The notes beneath the pieces were generated by a model, which was not told the origin of the DNA, ran no database searches, and saw only the letters and a program-made list of their open reading frames with translations. From a virus, in the IMG/VR virus record IMGVR_UViG_3300048586_000924, positions 1 through 40,980 of that record: 40,980 nucleotides of DNA; one strand, written 5' to 3'. How positions within the stretch are numbered: position 1 is the stretch's first letter; each line of letters begins with the position of its first letter. Made by a program: the position numbers and the translations under genes. Below are positions 15,525 to 23,131 of this stretch, one piece after another.

Positions 15525-17872
15525 ACGCATGGGGCGACTTCAACGACGCTGCGCCACTGGTGGATGATGGCGCGACCGATATTCCCGCCAGTGGGAATAT
15601 CGAGATGGATCGGCTTCCCGGCGCTGGGCAGTCGATGCCTGCGGCCGTTGCGCCCATGGCGCCGGACATCGAGCAGATCGCCGGCTTCCTCGACGTGGTG
15701 TTCGGCTACTGCGACGGGCTGATCCCGGTCCGCGGCTTCGTCGATCAGGGCCAGGGGCTCAACATCAAGCCCCACAACATCTGGGTCCCGGCCGATCGGC
15801 ACGCCGCCGCATCCCTCAGCGCTTATGCCACCTGGGCAGCGCGCGAGGGCAGCGCCGTCTATGTCATCCCCGGCACCGTCGCCGAGCAGGGCCAGGCCCG
15901 CGCCGAGCATGTGCTGCAGATGCAGACTGTGGTGGTCGATCTCGACGCCGGCGACATCGCCGCCAAGCTGGCGCATCTGGTCCACCACCTGGGCGCGCCC
16001 ACCCTCCTGGTCGAAAGCGGCGGCCGCACCGCCGAGGGGGCCGCCAAGCTCCATGCGTGGTGGCGGCTCAGCGAGCCGGCCGAGGGGGAGGATCTGGCGC
16101 GGGTCTGCGCGCTGCGCGGCGAAGTCGCGGAGAAGGTTGGCGGCGACCTTCACTTCCGCTCCGCGCACCAGCCGATCCGGGTGCCCGGCACGGTCCACCA
16201 AAAGCATGGCGTGCAGCGGCGCGTCACGATCCGGGAGCACCGCCCCAGGGTCGAGGTGGAGCTCCCCGACTTTGCCGCGGCGGTGGCGGCCATGCCCACC
16301 ATGCCGGGCCTGGAACCGCCCACCGCTGCCGCTGGCGCCACCCGCCCCAGCCTGGATTCGGTTCTCACCACGCCGGTGCGCGAGGGGAGCCAGGACAGCT
16401 GGACCCGCTTCCAGGGCGCCAGCGCAGCCATCGGCCACTTCATCCGTCAGGTGCATGATGGCCGCCTGACGCCCGACCAGGGCTGGGAGGCCATCTGCGG
16501 TTACAACGCCGCCTGCCTGCGCCCCACCTGGCCACTGGACCGCCTCAAGGCGGAAGCCGATGCCCTCTGGGCGCTGCATGTCGAACGCAACGGGCCGGCG
16601 CTGCTTCGCGCGGGAGACGCGCCGCCAGCCGCCGTCCCGGCTCACACCCTGGGCACTCTGCTCGACGACACGTCCCCGATGCCCGACGACCTGATCGGGC
16701 CGCGCCTGCTGACCCCGGGTGGGATGCTGGTGCTGGGCGGCGCGCCGAAGGTCGGCAAATCCGATTTCCTGATCAACCTGCTGGTGCACGCCGCCGCCGG
16801 CGCACCCTTCCTACGCTTCACCGCACCGCGCCCGCTGCGGGTGTTCTATCTGCAGGCCGAGATCCAATACCACTACCTGCGCGAGCGCCTGCAGCAGCTG
16901 CGCCTCAGTCCCGGCGTCGTGGCGCGCGCCCGCGACACGCTGGTCGTCACGCCGAAGCTGCGCATGCTGCTCGATGACCCGGGCGTGCCGCTCGTCGCCG
17001 CCGCCATCCGCGCTGCGTTCCCCGATGCGCCGCCCGACATCATCTGCATCGATCCGATCCGGAACCTCTTCGATGGCGGGCCCGCAGGCGAGGGCGAGAA
17101 CGACAACGGGGCGATGATGTTCTTCCTGCAGAGCCGCGTTGAAGCATTGCGCGACCAGGTTGCCCCCGAGGCCGGCATCATTCTCGCCCATCACACGAAG
17201 AAGCTCAGCAAGCAGCAGGTGAAGGACGATCCCTTCATGGCGCTGTCCGGCGCCAGTGCGCTGCGCGGCTACTACACCTCGGGCGCCATCTTGTTCCGCC
17301 CCGACGAGGAGCAGACCGAGCGCGAACTGCATGTCGAGCTGCGCAACGGGCCCGGCCTCGAGCCGATGCTAGTCGACAAGCGTGGCGGCGCCTGGGTGGA
17401 GCTCGATCGTACGGGCCAGCGCCTGGTGCGGAAAGACATCGGCGGCAAGCTCGATGCCGAGCGCAGCCGGCGCCACGACGTCATCCTGCAAATCATCGCC
17501 AACGAGGCTCGCGAGGGGAAGGTCTTCACCGGCAGCGCCTTCGCCGCACAGTTCGAGAACACGCACGGGCTGGGCGGTGACGACACCATCGCCCGCCGCA
17601 TCAACGTCCTCGCCAACAAGGGCTACATCAAGTTCCTGCGCCAGGCGCCCGAGCTCGATATTCCCGTCAGCAAATCCACCAAGGGCTACCTCCTGGTGCA
17701 GGACATGCTCTTCGGGACGGACGGCGAGACGGTCGATCCTGAGACCGGCGAAATCACGCGCACCCTAGTCCCGCTGCTGCCGACGCACTTCCAATCGGAG
17801 ACCAACAACGCAGTTCTGCCCGTCGAGAATCCAGAAATCTGGGTGCTGAACGACCCGGAGGCCCAGGCATGA
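15521..17872 (+). CDS. Bifunctional primase-helicase (RepB-like primase plus RepA-like helicase)
   Basis: A 783-aa fusion. The N-terminal half contains a RepB/archaeo-eukaryotic-type primase-like region (about 120-240, VVVDLDAGD and a VESGG...HAWWRL segment, then RVPGTVHQK). Residues about 385-620 form a RepA/KaiC-like ATPase: Walker A GGAPKVGKS (406-414), Walker B IICIDPIRN, and ILAHHTKK. A C-terminal winged-helix-like region follows. RSF1010 encodes the same two activities as separate RepB' and RepA proteins. The start at 15521 overlaps the exonuclease stop (ATGA). Two hairpins lie just inside the 5' end, and the gene runs straight into the repeat array at 17.9 kb. Confidence 0.85.
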   Translation: MNAWGDFNDAAPLVDDGATDIPASGNIEMDRLPGAGQSMPAAVAPMAPDIEQIAGFLDVVFGYCDGLIPVRGFVDQGQGLNIKPHNIWVPADRHAAASLSAYATWAAREGSAVYVIPGTVAEQGQARAEHVLQMQTVVVDLDAGDIAAKLAHLVHHLGAPTLLVESGGRTAEGAAKLHAWWRLSEPAEGEDLARVCALRGEVAEKVGGDLHFRSAHQPIRVPGTVHQKHGVQRRVTIREHRPRVEVELPDFAAAVAAMPTMPGLEPPTAAAGATRPSLDSVLTTPVREGSQDSWTRFQGASAAIGHFIRQVHDGRLTPDQGWEAICGYNAACLRPTWPLDRLKAEADALWALHVERNGPALLRAGDAPPAAVPAHTLGTLLDDTSPMPDDLIGPRLLTPGGMLVLGGAPKVGKSDFLINLLVHAAAGAPFLRFTAPRPLRVFYLQAEIQYHYLRERLQQLRLSPGVVARARDTLVVTPKLRMLLDDPGVPLVAAAIRAAFPDAPPDIICIDPIRNLFDGGPAGEGENDNGAMMFFLQSRVEALRDQVAPEAGIILAHHTKKLSKQQVKDDPFMALSGASALRGYYTSGAILFRPDEEQTERELHVELRNGPGLEPMLVDKRGGAWVELDRTGQRLVRKDIGGKLDAERSRRHDVILQIIANEAREGKVFTGSAFAAQFENTHGLGGDDTIARRINVLANKGYIKFLRQAPELDIPVSKSTKGYLLVQDMLFGTDGETVDPETGEITRTLVPLLPTHFQSETNNAVLPVENPEIWVLNDPEAQA
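15577..15638 (+). repeat. Two adjacent inverted repeats in the primase-helicase 5' end
   Basis: CGATATTCCC (15577-15586) is perfectly mirrored by GGGAATATCG (15593-15602) with a 6-nt loop. Directly after it, 15608-15638 forms a second, imperfect palindrome whose right half CGCTGGGCAGTCGAT recurs exactly at 30422-30436. Both lie in coding sequence, 57 bp and 88 bp after the start codon. Confidence 0.6.
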
Positions 17873-17901
17873 AACGCCACTTCGATACGATACCGCACTG
17901 T

Positions 17902-18100
17902 GCGGAACTTGCTGCGGAACTTCCATGTTCCGCAAGTTCCGCAAGCCTGCGGAACTTACCTGCGGAACTTGAATCGCCCAGCGATATCAGTGGGTTGACC
18001 AAGTTCCGCAAGTTCCGCAGCGAGGCCGTGCGGAACTTGTTTGCGGAACTTCAAAATAACTCACGAAATCAGTGCCTTAGGCAAGTTCCGCAAGTTCCGC
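17902..18100. repeat. Origin-like array of twelve 9-bp repeats, paired and inverted
   Basis: Six copies of GCGGAACTT start at 17902, 17914, 17949, 17962, 18030 and 18043. Six copies of the complement AAGTTCCGC start at 17925 (one mismatch), 17934, 18001, 18010, 18083 and 18092. They form three blocks, each a forward pair (12-13 bp apart) then an inverted pair (9 bp apart). The arms are separated by 2, 30 and 31 bp, and the two long gaps share an ATCAGTG core (17986-17992 and 18068-18074). Blocks 2 and 3 repeat every 81-82 bp. Each block can form a long hairpin. The position after a primase-helicase gene suggests a replication origin with iterons and single-strand initiation hairpins. Confidence 0.85.
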
Positions 18101-18108
18101 AAAATGCT

Positions 18109-18156
18109 ACCCCCCTACGGGGGGTGTGCGTGCGCGTCCAAAAGACGCGCGCACAC
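18109..18156. repeat. C6-TAC-G6 palindrome and GC-rich hairpin beside the repeat array
   Basis: ACCCCCC (18109-18115), TAC, GGGGGGT (18119-18125) is a perfect 7-bp inverted repeat. It runs into a second stem: GTGTGCGTGCGCGTC (18124-18138) against GACGCGCGCAC (18144-18154) around a CAAAA loop, with two G-T wobble positions. There is no T-run after either, so a simple terminator is unlikely. The pair probably belongs to the same origin-like structure. The rest of this gene-free stretch up to 18297 shows nothing else that I can name. Confidence 0.6.
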
Positions 18157-18297
18157 CACACCCGGGGGCGCCTGGTTCGGGTTCGTGGACCACCACCCAC
18201 CAGGGTCAATCCACCCAAGCCGGGCAGCGACGGCGAGCTCCGCCAAGAACCGCGCCGTCGCCGCCCTCACCAGGATAATCCCCTCTCGGAGACCACC

Positions 18298-18843
18298 ATG
18301 GATTTCGCGACTCTCACCATGCCTGCCCCCGGCGCAAGCACCGTCCTGCCCGATCCCAATCTGTACCGGCCGCGCAAGCCGGGCATCCTGGCCCTCGACC
18401 TTGGCACCACCAGCGGCTGGGCCCTGCGCTTCGGGGACGGCGGAACGACCTCCGGCACCATGACCTTCAAGCCCGGCCGCTTCGAGGGCGGTGGCATGCG
18501 CTATCTCCGCTTCACCGACTGGCTCGTCGAAATCGCCATGCACGCGCACGGCCTCCGGCGCGTGGTATTCGAGGAGGTGCGCCGCCACGCCGGAACCGAC
18601 GCCAGCCACGTTTACGGCGGCTTCCTCGCCACGCTGACCTCGTGGTGCGAGGAGCATGAGGTGCCCTACGAGGGCGTCCCCGTCGGCACGATCAAGCGCT
18701 ACGCCACCGGCAAGGGCAATGCCGACAAGGCTGCGATGATCGAGGCCATCCGCGCTCGCGGGTTTCTGCCGGCCGACGACAATGAGGCCGATGCCATCGC
18801 CCTGCTGCTCTGGGCCACCGACCCCACTGGAGGCCGCGCATGA
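18298..18843 (+). CDS. RuvC-like Holliday-junction resolvase
   Basis: A 181-aa RNase H-fold nuclease. The catalytic carboxylates are visible in ALDLGTTSGWA (first strand Asp), VVFEEV (Glu) and DNEADAIALL (C-terminal Asp); the SHVYGGFLATL helix fits phage RuvC relatives. It would resolve recombination or replication intermediates before packaging. The start at 18298 is preceded by GGAGACCACC. The frame is open further upstream to an ATG at 17869, through the repeat array; that extension is low-complexity and lacks similarity, so it was not used. Its stop overlaps the next ATG. Confidence 0.85.
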   Translation: MDFATLTMPAPGASTVLPDPNLYRPRKPGILALDLGTTSGWALRFGDGGTTSGTMTFKPGRFEGGGMRYLRFTDWLVEIAMHAHGLRRVVFEEVRRHAGTDASHVYGGFLATLTSWCEEHEVPYEGVPVGTIKRYATGKGNADKAAMIEAIRARGFLPADDNEADAIALLLWATDPTGGRA

Positions 18844-19070
18844 GCATGCACGGCGCACCGCAACCGCCTCGGTCCTGCCTCGACCGCGGCACGCGCAGCC
18901 CGACCAACGACAGCGAGGTCAACGCCATGCGTGCAGCCGCGTGGCACCGGCATGGCGTCGCCGCCTTGCCGATCGCCGAGATCACCGACGACTGGCTGCG
19001 CCAGGCCATCACCAACGAAGCCAACCGGCGCTGGGGGCGTCGTAACGCGGAGAATCATCATGGCCGGTAA
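18840..19070 (+). CDS. Small 76-aa phage protein
   Basis: Unknown. The second half (AAWHRHGVAALPIAEITDDWLRQAITNEANRRWGRR) looks structured and helical; the first 28 residues are low-complexity, so the true start may be the Met at 18927. The ATG at 18840 overlaps the RuvC stop (ATGA), which favours the longer form. It overlaps the following DUF6456-like gene by 11 bp. Confidence 0.6.
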   Translation: MSMHGAPQPPRSCLDRGTRSPTNDSEVNAMRAAAWHRHGVAALPIAEITDDWLRQAITNEANRRWGRRNAENHHGR

Positions 19071-19614
19071 GCGCAAGCCCAAAGCGTCGAAGGCGAAGCA
19101 CGACGATCTGGCGAAGCCGTCGAAGTGGCGGCTGCAGCATGGCGCCTTCTCGGGACCGATACGCACTGCCGATCCCGAGACCGGCACGCCCGTGCAGCAT
19201 CGCCGCGCCGTGGACACCCTGGGCATGATGCTCGCCAGCGGCAGCATAACGGCGCAGATGCACGAAGCGGGTGAGATCTTCCGCGGGCTGTTCCGCGCCG
19301 CCTGCTTCGACAGCATGTCGACGTCGCAGCTCCTGCGCATCCCCGGCTCGCGCGTCGACACGCTCTCCACCATGCAGATCGAGGCCCGGCGCCGTGTTGC
19401 GGCGGCACTGGATCTGCTCGGTGGGCACGAAAGCCCCTGCGGCTCCTGCGCATGGTTCGTCGTTGGCCTGGAGTTCTCAGTCCGCGAGTGGTCGATGCGC
19501 CAGGGCTGGGCGGGACGGACGGTGCATGGCCCTGTCGGGCAGGGCATCCTGGTCGGCACGTTGGGCACGCTGGCCATGCACTTCGGCCTCACGCCGCGGG
19601 CGAACGCAGCGTGA
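19060..19614 (+). CDS. DUF6456-like regulator candidate, last gene of the early operon
   Basis: A 184-aa protein. The C-terminal 120 residues have the pattern I associate with DUF6456: HEAGEIFRGLFRAA, then ARRRVAAALDLLGGHESPCGSCAW, SVREWSMRQGW and GQGILVGTLGTLA. The first 30 residues are very basic (KRKPKASKAKHDD), consistent with DNA binding. Its place at the end of the early operon, before the late genes, suggests a late-gene regulator or antiterminator, but this is inference. A longer frame from 18931 lies over the preceding gene and was not used. Confidence 0.65.
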   Translation: MAGKRKPKASKAKHDDLAKPSKWRLQHGAFSGPIRTADPETGTPVQHRRAVDTLGMMLASGSITAQMHEAGEIFRGLFRAACFDSMSTSQLLRIPGSRVDTLSTMQIEARRRVAAALDLLGGHESPCGSCAWFVVGLEFSVREWSMRQGWAGRTVHGPVGQGILVGTLGTLAMHFGLTPRANAA

Positions 19615-19616
19615 GG

Positions 19617-19656
19617 CAGCGTGGCCGGGGCGCTCTGCTCCGTCCCGGTCACGCTG
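19617..19656 (+). terminator. Hairpin terminator after the early operon
   Basis: CAGCGTGGCCGGG (19617-19629) pairs with CCCGGTCACGCTG (19644-19656): 13 bp with a single G-U pair and a 14-nt loop, starting 3 bases after the preceding stop. It is followed by TTACAATTC, a weak T-tract. Confidence 0.65.
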
Positions 19657-19974
19657 TTACAATTCACCCCGTAGCGGCACCGAAATCGATAAGGCTAAAA
19701 GCAAGACACGTAGAGAAGGTGCGAGAGCGCCGCGGCTGAGCAGCCACGCTGCGGCTCAATCGAGACAGTGGCTCTCGAGCAGCAGGGTCCTTCCTGGCCC
19801 CGCTGTATGCGGGGGGCGGAAGCGCGCAACATCGCTAGCGCCAGGCCGAAAAACAGGGTTGCGGTTTGCAGCCTTTTCCCCGTGCGATCAGCCAGATAGA
19901 CCGCAAACCATGCCGCGCACGGTTTGCACTGGCGGCCGCATGGTTTGCACCCACTCCCAGATTCGGATGGCTCC
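19657..19974 (+). promoter_or_regulatory. Intergenic region with GGTTTGC operator-like repeats before the methyltransferases
   Basis: No gene is apparent in this stretch of about 320 bp. GGTTTGC occurs at 19863, 19921 and 19942, and inverted (GCAAACC) at 19903. The last two lie in a 14-bp direct repeat CGCAYGGTTTGCAC (19916-19929 and 19937-19950) spaced exactly 21 bp, two helical turns, ending 25 bp before the methyltransferase ATG. A short perfect hairpin CCCCGC-TGTAT-GCGGGG is at 19798-19814. The stretch is less GC-rich than neighbouring genes. It probably contains the promoter of the methyltransferase genes and an operator; the regulator is unknown. Confidence 0.6.
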
Positions 19975-21444
19975 ATGACGCTCCCCTGGATGGCGGCGAA
20001 GATCCTGCTGCGTCCGGTGGCGGAGCTGCGCCCGCACGCCGGCAACGCCCGGGTGCACAGCGCCGCGCAGCTTGAGCAGATCAAAACCAGCATGCTGTCC
20101 TTCGGGTTCACCAATCCGCTGCTGGTGGACGAGGCCGGCGTGCTGATCGCCGGGCACGGGCGGCTCGAGGCGGCGTCCGCACTCGGCATCGCCAAGGTGC
20201 CAGTCATCGTGCTGCGGCACCTTTCCGCCGCGCAGAAGGAGGCGCTGCGGCTCGCGGACAATCGCATCGCGGAGAACGCGACTTGGGACCAGGCGCTGCT
20301 GCGTGACGCGCTCGCCGCGGTGCAGGCGGCGCAGGACATCGATCTCGCGGCGCTCGGCTTCTCGGCGGATGAGCTCGCGGACATCCTCGCGGCGGCTGGA
20401 GATGCCGTGTCCGACGGCGACGCGCCCGAGGCTCTGTCCGCGGATCCCGCCGAGGGGGGCGGTGCGGCAGGCGCGGCGGGCGCCGGGGAGGAGCCGGCGG
20501 ACGACCCCGCCGATGCCGATCCGGAGCCGCCGCGCCAGGCCGTCACCCGCCCCGGCGAGCTGTGGCTGCTCGGCGAGCATCGCCTGCTCTGCGGTGACAG
20601 CACCGACGCCGCCACCGTGGCGCGGGTGATGGGTGAGGACCGCGCCGCGCTGCTGTTCACGTCGCCGCCCTATGGGAACCAGCGCGACTACACCACCGGC
20701 GGTGGCACCGATTGGGATGCCCTGATGCAGGGCGTGTTCCAGCATCTCGACGCCGCCTTGCGGCCGGATGGCCAGGTGCTGGTGAACCTGGGGCTGATCC
20801 ACCGCGACAGCGAATGGATCCCGTACTGGGCCGGATGGCTCGACTGGATGCGCGCCCGCGGCTGGCGACGCTTTGGCCTCTACACCTGGGACCAGGGGCC
20901 CGGCCTGCCCGGCGATTGGAACGGCCGCCTCGCACCCGCCTTCGAGTTCGTCTTCCACTTCAATCGCCAGGCCCGCCAGGCGAACAAAATCGTCCCCTGC
21001 AAATGGGCCGGCACGCCGAACAAGGGCAGCGGGCTGCGCGCCGCCGACGGGACCATCTCGGAATATCAGCATGCCGGGTTGCCGGTGCAGGACTTCCGCA
21101 TCCCCGACAACGTGCTGCGCCTGACCCGCCACAAGGGCCGCGGCATCGAGACCGAACACCCCGCAGTGTTCCCGGTGGTGCTGCCGGACTTTCTCATGCG
21201 GACCTACACGGACGAAGGCGAGGTCGTGTTCGAGCCCTTTGGCGGCTCGGGCACCACCATCCTGGCGGGCCAGCGCATTGGTCGCCGCGTGCGCGCCATC
21301 GAACTGGCGCCCGCGTATGTGGATCTGGCGATCGCCCGCTGGCGGATGCTGCATCCCGACTTGCCCGTGACGCTGTCGGACGATGGCCGCGATTACGACG
21401 CCGTGGCCGCGGCGCGAATGGAGGTCACCGCGAATGCAGCCTGA
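19975..21444 (+). CDS. ParB-domain/DNA methyltransferase fusion, TSPPY type
   Basis: A 489-aa two-domain protein. Residues about 8-140 are ParB-like (LRPHAGNARVHS, LIAGHGRLEAA, LRLADNRIAENA). After an acidic Ala/Pro linker comes a beta-class methyltransferase: catalytic TSPPY (229-233) precedes the SAM-binding FEPFGGSGTT (F422). TSPPY is often seen in N4-cytosine enzymes, so m4C is possible. The ParB-like part probably guides DNA contact. Its neighbour is a paralogue with DPPY. No restriction nuclease was seen, so a role in shielding phage DNA or marking it is inferred. The start at 19975 follows the operator-like repeats; a longer frame would cover them. Confidence 0.9.
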   Translation: MTLPWMAAKILLRPVAELRPHAGNARVHSAAQLEQIKTSMLSFGFTNPLLVDEAGVLIAGHGRLEAASALGIAKVPVIVLRHLSAAQKEALRLADNRIAENATWDQALLRDALAAVQAAQDIDLAALGFSADELADILAAAGDAVSDGDAPEALSADPAEGGGAAGAAGAGEEPADDPADADPEPPRQAVTRPGELWLLGEHRLLCGDSTDAATVARVMGEDRAALLFTSPPYGNQRDYTTGGGTDWDALMQGVFQHLDAALRPDGQVLVNLGLIHRDSEWIPYWAGWLDWMRARGWRRFGLYTWDQGPGLPGDWNGRLAPAFEFVFHFNRQARQANKIVPCKWAGTPNKGSGLRAADGTISEYQHAGLPVQDFRIPDNVLRLTRHKGRGIETEHPAVFPVVLPDFLMRTYTDEGEVVFEPFGGSGTTILAGQRIGRRVRAIELAPAYVDLAIARWRMLHPDLPVTLSDDGRDYDAVAAARMEVTANAA

Positions 21445-22696
21445 CCTCGTGATCTCCGCTCTGCCGCTGGCAGCGCTGGTCCCCTATGCCGAGAACGCGC
21501 GCACGCATTCGCCGTCGCAGGTGGCGCAGATCGCGGCGTCCATCGCCGAGTTCGGCTTCGTGAATCCGGTGCTGATCGACGCCGAGGGCGTGCTCATTGC
21601 CGGCCACGGCCGCGTCATGGCCGCGAAGCAGCTCGGGCTGGCCGCCGTGCCGGTGCTGCGGCTTGGCCACCTTTCCCCGGCGCAGGCGCGTGCCCTGCGG
21701 CTCGCGGACAACCAGATCGCGCTGAACTCTGGTTGGGACGAGGCGCTGCTCGCCGCCGAGATCGCGCGCATCCGCGACGATGCGGTGGTCGACCTGGACG
21801 TGCTCGGCTTCTCCGGCATGGAGCTGGACCGGCTGCTGGCGGCGGCTGATGCCGGCCTCGGCGATGACGCCGACGAAGCGCCGCCCCCGCCCGTGGTGCC
21901 CGTGTCGCGCACCGGGGATCTCTGGCGCTGTGGCGACCACCGCCTGCTCTGCGGCGACGCGACGCAGCTGGCCGACGTGCAGCGCGCCCTTGGCGCCGGC
22001 CACTTGGCCGACATGGGCTTCGTCGATCCACCCTACAACGTGGCCTACGAGGGCGGCACCGCGGCCAAGATGACCATCGCCAATGACGCGCTCGGCGGCG
22101 GCTTTCCCGACTTCCTCCGTCCCGCGCTGGCCAACCTGCTCTCGGTCACCAAGGGCGCCTGCTACGTCTGCATGTCTTCCTCCGAATGGCCGACGCTGCA
22201 TCGCGTCTGGCAGGAGGCAGGCGGCAAATGGTCGAGCACCATCATCTGGGCGAAGAACACCTTCGCCCTCGGCCGCGCCGACTACCACCAGCAGTTCGAG
22301 GCGATGCTCTACGGCTGGCGCCAGGGCAGTCAGCACTATTGGTGCGGCGCGCGTGACCAGGGAAACGTCTGGCACTTCGACAAGCCGGCCCGCAGCGACC
22401 TCCATCCCACCATGAAGCCGGTGGCGCTGGTCGAGCGTGCGATCCGCAACAGCAGCAAGCCGCGCGACACGGTGCTGGACTGCTTCGGCGGGTCGGGCAC
22501 CACCATGATCGCGGCGGAGCGGACGGGGCGGCGTGCCGTGTTGCTGGAGATCGATCCTGCCTATGCCGATGTCATCGTCCGGCGCTGGCAGGAGACGACC
22601 GGCGAAGCCGCCGTGCTGGAGGGGGATGATCGCATCTTCGCTGATATCGCCGCAGCCCGCAGGGTCGTCGATCATGATGTAATCCAGACCGCCTAA
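21434..22696 (+). CDS. ParB-domain/DNA methyltransferase fusion, DPPY type
   Basis: A 420-aa paralogue of the preceding gene with the same layout. The ParB-like domain (about 5-130: LVPYAENARTHS, LIAGHGRVMAA, LRLADNQIALN) precedes a beta-class methyltransferase with DPPYN (Asp198) and FGGSGTT (Phe351). DPPY is typical of N6-adenine enzymes. It overlaps the first methyltransferase by 11 bp, so the two are made together. The pair may modify two different sites. The linker is short and Pro-rich (APPPPVVP). A tandem duplication followed by divergence of the catalytic motif is likely. Confidence 0.9.
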   Translation: MQPDLVISALPLAALVPYAENARTHSPSQVAQIAASIAEFGFVNPVLIDAEGVLIAGHGRVMAAKQLGLAAVPVLRLGHLSPAQARALRLADNQIALNSGWDEALLAAEIARIRDDAVVDLDVLGFSGMELDRLLAAADAGLGDDADEAPPPPVVPVSRTGDLWRCGDHRLLCGDATQLADVQRALGAGHLADMGFVDPPYNVAYEGGTAAKMTIANDALGGGFPDFLRPALANLLSVTKGACYVCMSSSEWPTLHRVWQEAGGKWSSTIIWAKNTFALGRADYHQQFEAMLYGWRQGSQHYWCGARDQGNVWHFDKPARSDLHPTMKPVALVERAIRNSSKPRDTVLDCFGGSGTTMIAAERTGRRAVLLEIDPAYADVIVRRWQETTGEAAVLEGDDRIFADIAAARRVVDHDVIQTA

Positions 22697-22742
22697 ACAT
22701 AGCAATTCCGCGCCGCTGCATCTTGCTTGGCTCGTGGGCGGC

Positions 22743-22770
22743 ACAGCGCGAATGGTCCGTCACACGCAGG
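22743..22770 (+). promoter_or_regulatory. 28-bp conserved leader element, copy 1
   Basis: This matches 24078-24105 at 26 of 28 bases (core GCGCGAATSGTCCGTCAC). It ends 29 bp before the ATG of the small gene at 22800; the second copy ends 30 bp before its own gene. The sequence after it forms GCAGGG-GAT-GCCCTGC-type symmetry (22767-22781). It may be a promoter, operator or leader signal. Confidence 0.6.
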
Positions 22771-22799
22771 GGATGCCCTGCACCACGACGGAGACGATC

Positions 22800-23036
22800 A
22801 TGACCGACCGCGAAGCCCGCGCCGCCCGCAACCAGGAAAACAGCCTGGCAGCCTTCCTCGCGAAGAAGGTGGAGTTCGACGCCCTCCTCGCCGAACTCAC
22901 CCAGGCCAGCGCGGACCATTTTGGCGCGGACCCCGAGACGGTGCTCTGGGGCGAAGCGGCCTGGCTTTCGGATGCGACGGCGAAGCTGAAGGACATCGCG
23001 GACCAGCATTTCCGCCGCGGCGAATACGCCCTCTGA
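22800..23036 (+). CDS. Small 78-aa acidic helical protein
   Basis: Not recognised. It is helical throughout (MTDREARAARNQENSLAAFL, then ELTQASADHFGADPETVLWGEAAWL), with a conserved-looking C-terminal half typical of small accessory phage proteins. The start at 22800 is preceded by GGAGACGATC and by the 28-bp leader element; the frame is open upstream through that element, which was therefore excluded from the gene. Confidence 0.65.
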   Translation: MTDREARAARNQENSLAAFLAKKVEFDALLAELTQASADHFGADPETVLWGEAAWLSDATAKLKDIADQHFRRGEYAL

Positions 23037-23131
23037 CGCGGGTCACTCCCGCACCGCCCCGACCGGCAGCGCCGGCGGGGCTCCCGGCAGTAGGGGCCGA
23101 TGACCGGCACCTGGAACCGGAGACCACCACG

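Noticed and set aside
17902-18100. CRISPR array
   Set aside because: Repeats are 9 bp, in both orientations and irregularly spaced, without unique spacers of uniform length or cas genes nearby. The Cas4-like nuclease belongs to the recombination operon.
17869-18297. N-terminal extension of the RuvC-like gene starting at an ATGA overlap with the primase-helicase
   Set aside because: It translates the repeat array into low-complexity sequence, RuvC proteins do not have such a part, and a proper ribosome site precedes the ATG at 18298. Coupled translation of a short peptide cannot be excluded.
19798-19814. CCCCGC-TGTAT-GCGGGG hairpin as a small RNA or terminator
   Set aside because: Only a 6-bp stem, no T-run and no adjacent gene end; too little to call.
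19924-19974. Longer start for the first methyltransferase at 19924
   Set aside because: The extra 17 residues would be encoded by the GGTTTGC repeat cluster and have no similarity to the paralogue, which begins directly with its ParB-like domain.
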